Source: Corynebacterium sp. zg-331
Lineage (GTDB): Bacteria; Actinomycetota; Actinomycetes; Mycobacteriales; Mycobacteriaceae
DNA length: 64,000 bases
Direction: 5' to 3'
Assembly: GCF_014267345.1 (NCBI RefSeq)
Contig: NZ_JACMYD010000001.1
Coordinates: forward strand, 434,001 to 498,000
This document shows positions 51,542-61,124 of this stretch, one piece after another. The position numbers and the translations under genes are program-made. Under the pieces are notes generated by a model. The model was not told the DNA's origin. It worked only from the letters and a program-made list of their open reading frames with translations, and made no database searches. Each line of letters opens with the position of its first letter. The first letter of the stretch is position 1.

Positions 51542-52738
51542 ATGGGTTCCGTGAGCCGCCGGGGATTCCTCTCCGGGCTTTCCTTGTCCGCTGGCGGCGC
51601 GGTGCTGACCGGCTGCCGCGCCTCGGGTGAGCAGCGCGATCGGACGGGGGCGTCCTCGGCGACGCAAACCGTGGCCTTCGATGGACCCCACCAGGCGGGC
51701 ATCGCCACCCCTGAGCAGCCCCACCTGAACCTGGTGGCCTTTTCCCTGCGCGACGGCGTCGATAAGCGCGACCTGCGTCGCCTACTCACCCTCTGGACGC
51801 AGGACGCTCGGGAGCTGTGCGCGGGACGAACCCCCCGTGGCAGCCTGGAACCGGAGCTGACCTCCCACCCGGCCCGGCTGACGATCACCTGTGGTTTGGG
51901 GCCGGGGGCCTTCGAGGCGGCGGGCCTGGCCGAGCGGTGTCCCGCCTGGCTGGCTCCCATTCCCGCCTTCTCACGGGATCGATTGGAGGAGCGCTGGGGG
52001 CAGTCCGATTTGGTGCTTCAGATCTGCGGCGACGACCCACTGACCGTGGCTCACGCCATGCGCTGCATGGTGCGTTCCGGTTCGGATTACGCCGGGGTGC
52101 AGTGGTTGCAGCAGGGGTTCGTCGCCGCCGGTGCCCCGGAGGAGACCAAGCGTAACCTCTTTGGGCAAAAAGACGGCACCGTCAATCCCCGCGGTGAGGA
52201 GGAACTCAACGAGCAGGTGTGGATAGAGCAGGGTCCGGCCTGGGTCCGTGGCGGCAGCGCGATGGTGGTGCGCCGAATTAGGATGCACATGGACGAGTGG
52301 GAAAAGCTCGATCGCCCCTCCCGCGAGGAGGTGGTGGGTCGCACGCTGACCAGCGGAGCCCCGCTGTCCGGGGGGGAGGAGCACACTCCCGCCGATTTTC
52401 GGGCGCGCGACGAATACGGTCTGCCGGTCATCGACCCCAATAGCCACATGGCGCGCGCGGTGGCGCCGCCCGACCATCCGGAACAACGCATCCTGCGTCG
52501 CCCGTATAACTGGGATGTCGCCCCGGAACCGGGCGCGGAGGATCGTTCCCATTCCGGGCAGATTTTCATTTGCTTCCAGCAAGACCCCACCGTGCAGTTT
52601 ATCCCCATTCAGCAACGTCTGGATGAGGCCGATAGGCTCAACCAGTGGATCACCCACATCGGTTCCGCGGTGTACTTCGTTCCCCCGGGCACGGGCGCGG
52701 ATCGGGGGGATTTTTGGGCAGCGGAGCTGCTGAGCTGA
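51542..52738 (+). CDS. Dyp-type heme peroxidase, Tat-exported
   Basis: The N-terminus has a twin-arginine motif SRRGFLSG and a LTGC segment, so it may be a Tat-exported lipoprotein. The Dyp fold shows the GQKDG (GxxDG) motif near residue 204 with the distal Asp, and the proximal His in DPNSHMARA. The 398-residue size fits class A (EfeB-like). EfeB enzymes work with iron import systems, but no efeU or efeO gene is nearby; here it follows two copper genes. Substrate is unknown. It ends before thrS. Confidence 0.9.
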   Translation: MGSVSRRGFLSGLSLSAGGAVLTGCRASGEQRDRTGASSATQTVAFDGPHQAGIATPEQPHLNLVAFSLRDGVDKRDLRRLLTLWTQDARELCAGRTPRGSLEPELTSHPARLTITCGLGPGAFEAAGLAERCPAWLAPIPAFSRDRLEERWGQSDLVLQICGDDPLTVAHAMRCMVRSGSDYAGVQWLQQGFVAAGAPEETKRNLFGQKDGTVNPRGEEELNEQVWIEQGPAWVRGGSAMVVRRIRMHMDEWEKLDRPSREEVVGRTLTSGAPLSGGEEHTPADFRARDEYGLPVIDPNSHMARAVAPPDHPEQRILRRPYNWDVAPEPGAEDRSHSGQIFICFQQDPTVQFIPIQQRLDEADRLNQWITHIGSAVYFVPPGTGADRGDFWAAELLS

Positions 52739-52808
52739 CTCCACCGCGGCGGGCTTGCGCGGCAGTGCGGGCGTTTGACCGCCGTCGGGGTATGCTGTGG
52801 GCGGATTA

Positions 52809-52862
52809 CTGCCCTGTGACCCGAGCGTGCCCCGGTGCGGAGACGCGGGGGTGGCAGGGCAG
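52809..52862 (+). promoter_or_regulatory. Structured leader upstream of thrS
   Basis: CTGCCCTG (52809-52816) and CAGGGCAG (52855-52862) are perfect 8-bp arms, and between them CCCCG can pair with CGGGG. This GC-rich hairpin lies about 75 bp before the thrS start. It may fold in the mRNA leader and affect thrS expression. A T-box was considered but the consensus is not met. TATGCT at 52791 may be the -10. Confidence 0.35.
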
Positions 52863-52936
52863 CAGCGAGGACAACAGTGGGGGCGGCCCGGTATGCCGTC
52901 GCCCGCGCGAGCGCAAAGAAGGAGCGCGGAATACTT

Positions 52937-54985
52937 ATGGTGAACTCTGCCGAGAAGAAGTCCCTGCTCGTACCCGCCGGGGTGTCGGTGGGCACGGCGA
53001 TGCGGGATCACGATCTGCCCACCAAGGGGCCGGAGGCTATCGTCTGCGCGCAGGATCGGCAGGGCAACCTCCGCGATCTTTCTCATGCCCCGGAGGCGGA
53101 CACCGAGTTCCTCCTGGTGCCCGCCGGTAGTGAGGAGGGGCGCTTTGTGATCCGCCACTCCGCTGCGCACGTGCTCGCCCAAGCCGTGCAGATCGAGTTT
53201 CCCGGAACCACGCTGGGCATCGGCCCTGCCATCGACAACGGTTTTTACTATGACTTCGATGCCGCGGAACCCTTTACCCCGGAGGATCTGCGCACGCTGG
53301 AAAGGCGGATGAAGAAGATCATCAAGTCCGGGCAGAAATTCGTGCGCCGGGTATGGCACTCCCAGGACGAAGCCCGCCGGGCCCTGGCCGCCGAGCCCTA
53401 CAAGCTCGAACTGATCGAGGATAAGGGCAACGTCGATCCCGATTCTGATGAGGCCGCCGAGGTGGGGGCCGGGGAGCTGACCGCCTACGACAACGTGAAC
53501 CCCCGGACGGGGGAGGTGGAGTGGTTTGATCTGTGCCGCGGGCCGCACGTGCCCACCACCAAGTACATTCCGGCCTTCGCTCTCATGCGTACCTCGGCGG
53601 CTTACTGGCGCGGGGACCAAAATAACGCCGGGCTGCAACGTATTTACGGTACCGCCTGGGAATCCAAGGAGGCCCTGGAGGAATACCGCACCATGCTGGA
53701 GGAGGCGGAGAAGCGCGACCACCGCCGCCTGGGCGCGGAGCTCGACCTATTTAGCTTTCCCGACGAGATCGGCTCGGGCTTTCCGGTCTTTCACCCGGAT
53801 GGCGGGATCGTGCGCTTTGCCATGGAGGAGCACTCCCGTCAGCGGCACCTGGCCGCGGGCTATTCCTTCGTGAATACGCCGCACGTGACCAAGGGCGATC
53901 TGTTCAAGAAGTCCGGTCACCTGGATTGGTACGCCGAGGGAATGTTCCCGCCCATGCAGCTCGACGCCGAGTACGATGCGGAAGGCCAGGAGACCAAGCC
54001 GGGGCAGGACTACTACGTCAAGCCCATGAACTGCCCCATGCACAACCTGATATTTGCCTCCCGGGGGAGGTCCTACCGCGAGCTGCCCCTGCGCCTGTTC
54101 GAGTTTGGCACCGTGTACCGCTACGAGAAGTCCGGCGTGGTGCACGGCCTGACCCGCGCCCGCGGTTTCACCCAGGACGACGCGCACATTTACTGCACCG
54201 AGGAGCAGCTGGAGCGGGAGCTCACCGATGTGTTGGAGTTCATCATCTCCCTGCTGCGGGACTACGGACTGGACGACTTCTACCTGGAGCTATCCACCAA
54301 GGACCCGAATAAGTACGTGGGTGACGACGAGGTATGGGAGCGCGCCACCGGCATTCTTAGCGACGTGGCCGCCAAGTCCGGACTGGAGTTGGTGCCGGAT
54401 CCGGCCGGCGCGGCCTTCTACGGGCCGAAGATTTCGGTGCAGGCGCGCGACGCCATCGGGCGAACCTGGCAAATGTCCACGGTGCAGCTGGACTTTAATC
54501 TGCCCGAGCGTTTTGACCTGGAATACACGGCCCCGGATGGCTCCAAGAAGCGACCGATCATGATCCACCGCGCGCTCTTTGGCTCCATCGAGCGGTTCTT
54601 CGGGGTGCTCCTGGAACACTACGCTGGCGCCTTCCCGGCTTGGCTGGCTCCCCGTCAGGTGGTGGGTATCCCGGTGGCCGATGAGTTCGTGCCGCACCTC
54701 CGCGAGGTGACCCGAGCCCTGCGCGCGAGGGGCATCCGCGCGGAGGTGGATTCTTCCGACGACCGCATGCAAAAGAAGATCCGCAACCACACCACCGGCA
54801 AGATTCCCTTTATGCTGCTTGCCGGGGGGCGCGATGCGGAGGCCGGGGCGGTGAGCTTCCGTTTCCTCGATGGATCTCAGATCAACGGGGTGCCCGTGAC
54901 CGAGGCGGTAGATCTCATCGCCGCCTGGGTGGGCGAACGCATCAACGAGCAACCGAATGAGGAACGCCTTGCCGCGCGACGATAA
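52937..54985 (+). CDS. thrS: Threonyl-tRNA synthetase
   Basis: ThrRS charges tRNA-Thr. The TGS domain (about 8-70), the editing domain with [12 protein letters not shown] and the later CRGPHVP motif, then the class II core with the zinc-binding MNCPMHN segment and [11 protein letters not shown] are visible. The anticodon-binding domain closes the protein at 682 residues. AAGGAG lies 12 bp upstream of ATG 52937. It heads a conserved operon; the HIT gene starts inside its 3' end. Confidence 0.96.
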   Translation: MVNSAEKKSLLVPAGVSVGTAMRDHDLPTKGPEAIVCAQDRQGNLRDLSHAPEADTEFLLVPAGSEEGRFVIRHSAAHVLAQAVQIEFPGTTLGIGPAIDNGFYYDFDAAEPFTPEDLRTLERRMKKIIKSGQKFVRRVWHSQDEARRALAAEPYKLELIEDKGNVDPDSDEAAEVGAGELTAYDNVNPRTGEVEWFDLCRGPHVPTTKYIPAFALMRTSAAYWRGDQNNAGLQRIYGTAWESKEALEEYRTMLEEAEKRDHRRLGAELDLFSFPDEIGSGFPVFHPDGGIVRFAMEEHSRQRHLAAGYSFVNTPHVTKGDLFKKSGHLDWYAEGMFPPMQLDAEYDAEGQETKPGQDYYVKPMNCPMHNLIFASRGRSYRELPLRLFEFGTVYRYEKSGVVHGLTRARGFTQDDAHIYCTEEQLERELTDVLEFIISLLRDYGLDDFYLELSTKDPNKYVGDDEVWERATGILSDVAAKSGLELVPDPAGAAFYGPKISVQARDAIGRTWQMSTVQLDFNLPERFDLEYTAPDGSKKRPIMIHRALFGSIERFFGVLLEHYAGAFPAWLAPRQVVGIPVADEFVPHLREVTRALRARGIRAEVDSSDDRMQKKIRNHTTGKIPFMLLAGGRDAEAGAVSFRFLDGSQINGVPVTEAVDLIAAWVGERINEQPNEERLAARR

Positions 54986-55523
54986 GGAGACCTGGGAAGA
55001 CACCGGGGCGGGGGAGCCCGACGGCTTGCAGCGCCTGTGGGCGCCCTATCGCATGCAGTATGTCACCGCGACCGCCCCCGCCGACCCCTTCGTCGCCGCG
55101 GCGCGCGGCGACGACGAGGAGGGCCTCGTCGTCGCCCGGGGGGAGACCGTTTATTGTCTGCTTAATCTTTTTCCCTATAACGCCGGGCACATGATGGTGG
55201 TGCCGTACCGCAAGGTGGCGGAACTGGAGGAACTCACGGAGGCCGAGAGCGCCGAGCTCATGGCCTTCGCCCAAAAGGCGGTGCGCACCCTCAAGCGGGT
55301 ATCCCGCCCGCAGGGGATCAACGTGGGGCTGAACCTGGGCCACGGCTCGGGTGGCTCGGTGCGCGATCACCTGCACATGCACGTGGTGCCCCGGTGGCCG
55401 GGAGACGCAAACTTCATGACCGTGCTGGCGGGTACCAAGGTGCTCGCGCAGACGCTGCGCCAGACCCGCGCGCTGTTGGCCCAGGGATGGGCGGAGATTG
55501 CACAGGAGGATTCCCATGCTTAG
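54957..55523 (+). CDS. HIT-family nucleotide phosphorylase/hydrolase
   Basis: The histidine triad is clear ([11 protein letters not shown]). The 188-residue length and position between thrS and pgsA match the mycobacterial AP4A phosphorylase Rv2613c. Such enzymes cleave diadenosine tetraphosphate or related dinucleotides. It overlaps thrS by 29 bp, so translation is probably coupled. The exact substrate is assigned by synteny only. Confidence 0.9.
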   Translation: MRNALPRDDKETWEDTGAGEPDGLQRLWAPYRMQYVTATAPADPFVAAARGDDEEGLVVARGETVYCLLNLFPYNAGHMMVVPYRKVAELEELTEAESAELMAFAQKAVRTLKRVSRPQGINVGLNLGHGSGGSVRDHLHMHVVPRWPGDANFMTVLAGTKVLAQTLRQTRALLAQGWAEIAQEDSHA

Positions 55524-56175
55524 CGTCTACGGGCGTCGTCCCGCGGCGGTGGTGGTCGAGCCGGTGGCCTCGGCGCTGCTGCGCACCGGTTTGTCTCCCA
55601 ATGCCATCACCGTGGTGGGCACGGTGCTGACCATCGCCGTATCGGTGGTGCTCATCCCCACTGGCCACCTGGTCTGGGCCGCGGTGCTCTCCGGCGTCTT
55701 TGCCGCCACGGATATGATCGATGGGACCATGGCGCGGATGCGCGGCGGCGGAACCAAGTACGGCGCTACTCTGGACGCCACGTGCGATCGCATGACCGAT
55801 GGGGCGCTTTTCGCCGCGATCACGTGGTGGTTGGTGTATTCCTACGATGCCCCCCGGCCGCTGGTGGCGGCCTCGCTGGTGGTGCTGGTGTGCTCCCAGG
55901 TGATTTCCTACGTGAAGGCCCGCGGTGAGGCTAGCGGATTCCGCATGGTCGGTGGCTTGATCGAGCGCCCGGAGCGATTGATCGTTGGTCTGGTGGGCAT
56001 CGGTTTGCAGGGGATGGGCGTGCCCTATGCGGTGGATGTGGCCGTCTGGGCGTTGGCGGTGGGTTCGGTGGTGACCGTTGTCCAGCGCCTGCGCCTCGCC
56101 TCTCGATCTCCGCTAGCCGGGCAGCTTTCCGCCCCGCCGGCGGGATCGAAGGAAGCGCGGACTGCGCAAGATTAA
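55516..56175 (+). CDS. pgsA: Phosphatidylinositol phosphate synthase PgsA
   Basis: This CDP-alcohol phosphotransferase joins CDP-diacylglycerol with inositol-1-phosphate, the committed step to phosphatidylinositol. The signature D-x2-D-G-x2-A-R-x8-G-x3-D-x3-D is complete (Asp66, Asp69, Gly70, Ala73, Arg74, Gly83, Asp87, Asp91). Five to six helices are seen. AGGAGG precedes ATG 55516, overlapping the HIT gene by 8 bp. The homologue in M. tuberculosis is PgsA1 (Rv2612c). Confidence 0.93.
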   Translation: MLSVYGRRPAAVVVEPVASALLRTGLSPNAITVVGTVLTIAVSVVLIPTGHLVWAAVLSGVFAATDMIDGTMARMRGGGTKYGATLDATCDRMTDGALFAAITWWLVYSYDAPRPLVAASLVVLVCSQVISYVKARGEASGFRMVGGLIERPERLIVGLVGIGLQGMGVPYAVDVAVWALAVGSVVTVVQRLRLASRSPLAGQLSAPPAGSKEARTAQD

Positions 56176-56199
56176 CGAACCTCCACGAAAGGGCGGTGT

Positions 56200-57099
56200 A
56201 TGGACCTGAGCACGATGGGCTATCTCGCGGGCTGGCGCGCGGTGCGCCTGCTGCCGGAGCCGTGGGCGCGGTGGCTCTTTGAGCGGGGGGCGGACATCGC
56301 CAGCGATCGCGGCCGGGGCATGGAGCAGCTGCGCCGGAACTTAGCGCGGGTGGTGGGGCCGGAAAACGTCACCAGGGATCTGGTGAGAGAGGCCACGCGT
56401 TCCTACGCGCGCTATTGGCTCGAGGCCTTTCGGCTTCCCACCCAGGCGCGCGATGGCGCCCTCGGGGAGCGGCTGGCCCGGTTCGTGTGCGGAGCCGAGC
56501 ACCTGGCGGCCTCGGCCGCCAAGGGGCGGGGGGTAGTGCTGGTGCTTCCGCACTCTGGTAACTGGGACATGGCCGGGGTCTATGCGGTTCATGCCTGCGG
56601 CTCCGTGGTGTCGGTGGCAGAAAGGCTGCGCCCCGAGGCCCTCTTTGACGCCTTCGTGGAGTACCGGGAGTCCCTGGGCTTCGATATCTTCCCGCTCTCC
56701 GGTGGCACCCCGCCCTTTCCCCACCTGAAGGAAGCCCTGGGGCTGGGCAAGGTGGTATGCCTTTTGGGCGAGCGCGATATTAAGCGCAGGGGCGTGGAGG
56801 TGGAGTTTTTTGGTGAAACCACCACCATGCCGGTGGGAGCGGTGGAGCTATGCCGACAAACCGGGGCACCTCTGCACGTGGTGCATTGCTGGTTCGAGGG
56901 GGCGGACTCGTGGGGATTTTCCGTGTCTGAGGAGATAGAGGTGGGCGAGGTGGGGCCCACCATGCAGCGAGTGGCGGATCTCTTTGCGGCTCATATCGCT
57001 GCTCATCCCCAGGACTGGCACATGCTTCAGCCGTTGTGGCCCAGCGACGTTGCCCTGCGCGAAGAGCGGCGGGCCCGCCACGCCGGACGGCGAGGGTAG
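56200..57099 (+). CDS. Phosphatidylinositol mannoside acyltransferase (LpxL/HtrB-like)
   Basis: The protein has the lauroyl acyltransferase fold with the catalytic HSGNWD (HX4D) motif near residue 112 and a LGERDIKRRGVEVEFFGE segment. Its position between pgsA and pimA is that of Rv2611c (PatA), which acylates PIM mannose. The 299-residue length is normal. It is likely membrane associated. Assignment as the PIM acyltransferase relies on family plus synteny. Confidence 0.9.
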   Translation: MDLSTMGYLAGWRAVRLLPEPWARWLFERGADIASDRGRGMEQLRRNLARVVGPENVTRDLVREATRSYARYWLEAFRLPTQARDGALGERLARFVCGAEHLAASAAKGRGVVLVLPHSGNWDMAGVYAVHACGSVVSVAERLRPEALFDAFVEYRESLGFDIFPLSGGTPPFPHLKEALGLGKVVCLLGERDIKRRGVEVEFFGETTTMPVGAVELCRQTGAPLHVVHCWFEGADSWGFSVSEEIEVGEVGPTMQRVADLFAAHIAAHPQDWHMLQPLWPSDVALREERRARHAGRRG

Positions 57100-57103
57100 G
57101 CGC

Positions 57104-58204
57104 ATGCGCATCGGTATCGTCTGCCCCTATTCCTTCGATGAACCCGGTGGGGTTCAGGCCCACGTGCTTGACCTGGCGCGGGTGCTGCGCGGTCGCGGCC
57201 ACCACGTGGAGGTGCTGGGGCCGGCGGCGTCGGCCACCGCGCTGCCGCCCTACGTGATGCGCGGCGGAGGATCGATCCCCATTCCTTATAACGGTTCGGT
57301 GGCACGGCTGGCCTTCGGCCCGCAGGTGTTCCGCAACGTGCGCGCGTTCGTGGAACGTGGCCGCTTTGATGTGCTGCACATTCACGAGCCCAATTCGCCC
57401 AGTTATTCCATGGCCGCCACGATGTACGCCTCCGGCCCGCTGGTGGCCACGTACCATGCTTCGGCCTCCGGCTCGCGGTTGCTCAAGACCGCCTTGCCCA
57501 TTTTGCGCCCGTACCTGGAAAAAATCCGCGGGGGCATCGCGGTCTCGGAGATGGCGCGGCGGTGGCAGGTGGAGCAGTTGGGCGGGGATCCGGTGCTTAT
57601 CCCCAATGGGGTGGACACCCAGGTTTATCGCCGGGCGCGGAGCGAGCACGGGCGGCCCGGCGGTGCGGAGGTACCCGAGATCGTGTTTTTGGGGCGCCTC
57701 GACGAATCCCGTAAGGGGTTGGACATCCTGTTGCGCGCCCTGGAGGGGCTGGGGGAGAGGGTTCGGGTGACCGTGATCGGTGGAGGCACGCCGCGCGAGG
57801 TCCCGGGGGTGGATTTTGTGGGCCGGGTCAGCGACGAGGACAAGGCCAGGATCCTGGGGCGCGCGGACATCTACGTGGCCCCCAATACCGGTGGGGAGAG
57901 CTTCGGCATCGTCCTGGTCGAGGCGATGGCGGCGGGCTGCGCCGTGGTGGCCAGCGATCTGGAGGCCTTTGCCGCAGTGTGCGATGCTGAGGCACCGCAT
58001 CCGGCGGGACTGCTCTTTAGGAATGGCTCGGCGGCGGACCTGCGCGAGAAGCTCAGGTTGCTCCTGGCCGATCCCGGGCACCGGGAGCGGCTGCGCCAGG
58101 CCGGGGTGCAGCGCGCCGCTCGCTACGATTGGGCCACCGTGGCCGATGATGTATGCGCGGTGTACGAGACGGTGGCCGATGGCACCAGGGTGAGGGTGCG
58201 CTGA
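57104..58204 (+). CDS. pimA: Phosphatidylinositol alpha-mannosyltransferase PimA
   Basis: PimA transfers mannose from GDP-mannose to phosphatidylinositol, the first PIM step. This is a GT-B, family 4 glycosyltransferase with MRIGIVCPYSFDEPGGVQAHV at the start and the GGIAVSEMARR and VLIPNGVD segments. The nucleotide-sugar site GGESFGIVLVEAMAAGCAVVASDL is near residue 263. Length (366 aa) fits. It follows the acyltransferase by 4 bp and overlaps the next gene by 1 bp. Confidence 0.94.
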   Translation: MRIGIVCPYSFDEPGGVQAHVLDLARVLRGRGHHVEVLGPAASATALPPYVMRGGGSIPIPYNGSVARLAFGPQVFRNVRAFVERGRFDVLHIHEPNSPSYSMAATMYASGPLVATYHASASGSRLLKTALPILRPYLEKIRGGIAVSEMARRWQVEQLGGDPVLIPNGVDTQVYRRARSEHGRPGGAEVPEIVFLGRLDESRKGLDILLRALEGLGERVRVTVIGGGTPREVPGVDFVGRVSDEDKARILGRADIYVAPNTGGESFGIVLVEAMAAGCAVVASDLEAFAAVCDAEAPHPAGLLFRNGSAADLREKLRLLLADPGHRERLRQAGVQRAARYDWATVADDVCAVYETVADGTRVRVR

Positions 58205-58653
58205 TGGGGGGATGGATTGTACTGGCGGTGCTGCTGACCCTGACCCTGACCTGGGCGTATTTCACGGCCCAGCGCCTCAACAGGCTGCACATTCGCACCG
58301 ACTCCGCCCGGCAGAATCTTCATGCCAGCCTGGATCGCCGCGCCAGCCTGGTGGAGGCCTTAGTGCCCGAAGCCGCGCCGCAGGCGAGGGAGCTGCTTGC
58401 TGCGGACTACTCGGCGCTGGATCGCCGCGCGCTGGCGGAGACCACGATGGAGGAGGCCCTGGCGGGCCTGGAGACGCTGCCCGCGCAGGTGGTAGACGCC
58501 TCCGCCAGGGTGGAGCTGGCGCGCAGGTTTTATAACGATGCGGTCACCGATACCCGGGCGCTGCGCACTCGCCCCGCGATCCGGATGCTGCGGCTGGGGG
58601 GAACGGCGCCCCTGCCGGTGTATTTTGAGCTGGCTCGGAGCCTAGAGGGATAG
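58204..58653 (+). CDS. LemA-like membrane-anchored protein
   Basis: The 149-residue protein has one N-terminal helix (about 4-22) and then helices with a DSARQNLHASLDRRASLVEALV segment and RRFYNDAVTDTRALR, both typical of LemA-type proteins. ATG 58204 overlaps the pimA stop by 1 bp. In mycobacteria this operon position (Rv2609c) holds a Nudix-type membrane protein, so the content differs. Function is unknown, perhaps envelope related. Confidence 0.65.
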   Translation: MGGWIVLAVLLTLTLTWAYFTAQRLNRLHIRTDSARQNLHASLDRRASLVEALVPEAAPQARELLAADYSALDRRALAETTMEEALAGLETLPAQVVDASARVELARRFYNDAVTDTRALRTRPAIRMLRLGGTAPLPVYFELARSLEG

Positions 58654-58732
58654 CGCACCGTCCCTACAAGGTGTTATTTCTCACATTAAACCGCTACGGT
58701 GTGAAGAAACCGATTTTTGTGAGGAGCGTCGC

Positions 58733-59563
58733 ATGGAAACCGTAGAGAAGATCCTGAACGTGAAGCCCAAGGGCGGGGCTACGTGGGAAGGCATTGCCGC
58801 GGGAACGAAGCAAAAGCGCACATTCGGCGGCCAGGTGGTGGGACAGAGTCTGGCCGCCGCTATCGCCGCGCTGCGCGAGGGGCGGGAATCGGGAGGAGGG
58901 AAGGTCGTTGATTCCCTCCACGGATACTTCGTGTCCGGGGGCGAGGCCGCCCAGGCGATGAGCGTGGAGGTGACCCCGGTGCGCCGGGGGCGCAGCTATA
59001 CCAACCTGGCCGTGCGGGCCGCGCAGGCAGAGCGCACCCTCTTCGTGGGTCATGTGAACTTCCGCCGTCCCGGTGATCCGGGTCCCAATCACAGCGTTCC
59101 CATGCCGCAGGTGCCCCCGCCGGAGGGGCTGAGCGATGGTCGGGAATACCTTCCGCAGAAAAATCTCCTGCTCTTTGCGGAGTGGGAGGATTGGGATTTC
59201 CGCATGGTGGAAAACCATGCCGAGGACGGTTATGGGCACCAGCGGCTGTGGTTCCGGGCTAGCCGGCGGATGCCGGACGACCCGGATTTTCACGCCGCGG
59301 CCTTGGCATACATGTCCGACATGACCATCCTGTACGGGGCGATGGCACCGCACCGGAATCACCTGGTGCAGATGGCCAGCCTGGATCACGCGATATGGTT
59401 CCATCACCAGGCCCGGGTGGACCAATGGTTGCTCTACGATCAGGTTTCCCCCAGCGCGAGTGAGGGGCGGGCGCTGTGCACCGGGCGGATCTATACCCAG
59501 GAGGGGCAGCTGGTGGCGTCGGTGGCTCAGGAGGGGCTAACGCGCACGCTGCGGGACCAGTAG
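58733..59563 (+). CDS. tesB: Acyl-CoA thioesterase II (TesB-like)
   Basis: This double hot-dog thioesterase hydrolyses acyl-CoA. Features include RTFGGQVVGQSLAAAIAAL near residue 28, the SLHGYFVSGG loop and the C-terminal LDHAIWFHHQARVDQWLLYDQVSPSASEGRALCTGRIY layout with conserved Asp and Ser/Thr-Gln residues. Length is 276 residues. TTTTTGTGAGGAG precedes the ATG. It lies ahead of yebC; order resembles tesB2-yebC in mycobacteria, without the pdx genes seen there. Confidence 0.9.
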   Translation: METVEKILNVKPKGGATWEGIAAGTKQKRTFGGQVVGQSLAAAIAALREGRESGGGKVVDSLHGYFVSGGEAAQAMSVEVTPVRRGRSYTNLAVRAAQAERTLFVGHVNFRRPGDPGPNHSVPMPQVPPPEGLSDGREYLPQKNLLLFAEWEDWDFRMVENHAEDGYGHQRLWFRASRRMPDDPDFHAAALAYMSDMTILYGAMAPHRNHLVQMASLDHAIWFHHQARVDQWLLYDQVSPSASEGRALCTGRIYTQEGQLVASVAQEGLTRTLRDQ

Positions 59564-59595
59564 CGGGCGGGGCGCGTTGCGTATAACGCGCTGCG

Positions 59596-59601
59596 TATAA
59601 T
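59596..59601 (+). promoter_or_regulatory. Candidate -10 of yebC
   Basis: TATAAT lies in the 163-bp gap before yebC. TGCGTATAA-type sequence occurs twice nearby (59578-59586 and 59592-59600). The -35 is poor; transcript start would give a leader of about 120 nt. Confidence 0.4.
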
Positions 59602-59726
59602 CGAGCGAGCTAGAAAACCGTACCCGGAGATAGCCGCTGATCGCGCTATGGTCGCCTCCCCGCCCCGGCATCGCGGTGGGTGGGTTGCTAGGCCCGTAGT
59701 CATGCGGCGTAGAAAGGACCCACGAG

Positions 59727-60479
59727 ATGTCAGGACACTCTAAATGGGCGACCACTAAGCACAAGAAGGCGGCCAACGATGCCAAGCGAGGCAAGGAATT
59801 TGCCAAGCTGATTAAGAACATCGAGGTGGCGGCGCGGACCGGTGGCGGGGACCCGGCGGCGAACCCCACGCTGGACGACATGATTAAGAAGGCCAAGAAG
59901 GCCTCCGTTCCCAATGACAATATCGAGCGCGCCCGCAAGCGCGGTTCCGGCGAGGAGGCTGGCGGTGCGGACTGGCAGACCATCATGTACGAGGGGTACG
60001 GCCCCCACGGCGTGGCCATGCTCATCGAGTGTCTGACGGATAACCGCAATCGCGCGGCTACCGAGGTGCGCACGGCCATGACCAAGAATGGCGGGAACAT
60101 GGCGGATTCCGGAGCGGTGTCCTACATGTTTAATCGCAAGGGCGTGGTACAGGTGCTCAAGGGGGAGCTGAGTGAGGACGACGTGCTCATGGCCGTCCTC
60201 GATGCGGGGGCCGAAGAGGTCAATGCGATGGGCGAGGTCTTCGAGGTCGTGAGCGCCCCGGAGGACACGACGGCGGTGCGGGAGGCCCTGGCTCAGGCGG
60301 ATATTCCGGTGGAGGACTACGAGCAGGATTTCCGTGCCGATCTGGAGGTGCCCCTGGAGGCGGACGACGCCAAGAAAATCCTCCGGCTCATCGACGCCCT
60401 GGAGGAGTCCGATGACGTGCAAAACGTGTACACGAATATGAGCCTGAGCCCCGAGGCGATGGCGGCGCTGGAGGTTTAA
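59727..60479 (+). CDS. yebC: YebC/PmpR family protein
   Basis: The N-terminus [25 protein letters not shown] and the [21 protein letters not shown] and [15 protein letters not shown] segments are hallmark of YebC. Members act in transcription control or in easing ribosome stalling at polyproline; which applies here is unclear. It precedes ruvCAB, a widely conserved order, separated by a terminator. Length (250 aa) is normal. Confidence 0.95.
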   Translation: MSGHSKWATTKHKKAANDAKRGKEFAKLIKNIEVAARTGGGDPAANPTLDDMIKKAKKASVPNDNIERARKRGSGEEAGGADWQTIMYEGYGPHGVAMLIECLTDNRNRAATEVRTAMTKNGGNMADSGAVSYMFNRKGVVQVLKGELSEDDVLMAVLDAGAEEVNAMGEVFEVVSAPEDTTAVREALAQADIPVEDYEQDFRADLEVPLEADDAKKILRLIDALEESDDVQNVYTNMSLSPEAMAALEV

Positions 60480-60495
60480 GCCCTCCCGAGAAACG

Positions 60496-60534
60496 CCCCG
60501 GCGGCGCTGGAGATCCTCCAGCCGCCGGGGTTTT
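60496..60534 (+). terminator. Terminator after yebC
   Basis: CCCCGGCGGC (60496-60505) pairs with GCCGCCGGGG (60521-60530) and an inner CTGGAG/CTCCAG extends the stem with a small bulge. TTTT follows directly. Confidence 0.85.
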
Positions 60535-60584
60535 CGTAATTATGTGCTAAAAATGGGGGGCGAGTGTACGACCAAGGAGGCTGC

Positions 60585-61124
60585 GTGAACCTAGAGGGAT
60601 TGCGGGTGATGGGCATTGATCCCGGCTTGACCCGCTGCGGGCTTTCCATGGTGGAGGCCGGGCGCGGGCGTTCCGTGGTACCCATCGCGGTGGGCGTGGT
60701 GCGTACCCCGGCTGGGGCGGAGCTATCGGAACGGCTGCTGCGGCTCTCGCGTGCCGTGACGGAATGGATGGCGGAGTATCGTCCGGACGTGGTGGCCATC
60801 GAGCGTGTATTCGAGCGCGGCAACGTGTCCACGGTGATGCATACCGCTCATGCCGTGGGCGTCCTGGTGCTCGCCGCCGCCGAACGCGGCATCCCGGTCT
60901 ACATGTACACCCCTAGCGAGGTGAAAAAGGCTGTCTCCGGCAACGGGCGAGCCGATAAGCGCCAGATGACCGTTATGATTACCCGCATCCTGGGGCTCAG
61001 CGAGCCTCCCACACCCGCCGACGCCGCCGATGCCCTGGCGCTGGCGGTCTGTCACTGCTGGCGGGCGCCCCTATTGGAACGCGCCCGCATGGCCTCTGCC
61101 CTTTCCCAAGGAGGAACCCGTTGA
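60585..61124 (+). CDS. ruvC: Crossover junction endodeoxyribonuclease RuvC
   Basis: RuvC cuts Holliday junctions. The acidic active site is present: Asp in MGIDPGLT near the start, Glu in VVAIERVF, and Asp residues in [16 protein letters not shown] 60585 has AAGGAGG 4 bp upstream; GTG 60564 is an alternative. Its TGA overlaps the ruvA TTG start by 4 bp, so ruvC and ruvA are coupled. Confidence 0.95.
   Translation: MNLEGLRVMGIDPGLTRCGLSMVEAGRGRSVVPIAVGVVRTPAGAELSERLLRLSRAVTEWMAEYRPDVVAIERVFERGNVSTVMHTAHAVGVLVLAAAERGIPVYMYTPSEVKKAVSGNGRADKRQMTVMITRILGLSEPPTPADAADALALAVCHCWRAPLLERARMASALSQGGTR

Noticed and set aside
52798..52936. T-box riboswitch upstream of thrS
   Set aside because: GGGTGG is present but the rest of the T-box sequence and specifier stem could not be found; actinobacterial T-boxes are mostly at ileS.
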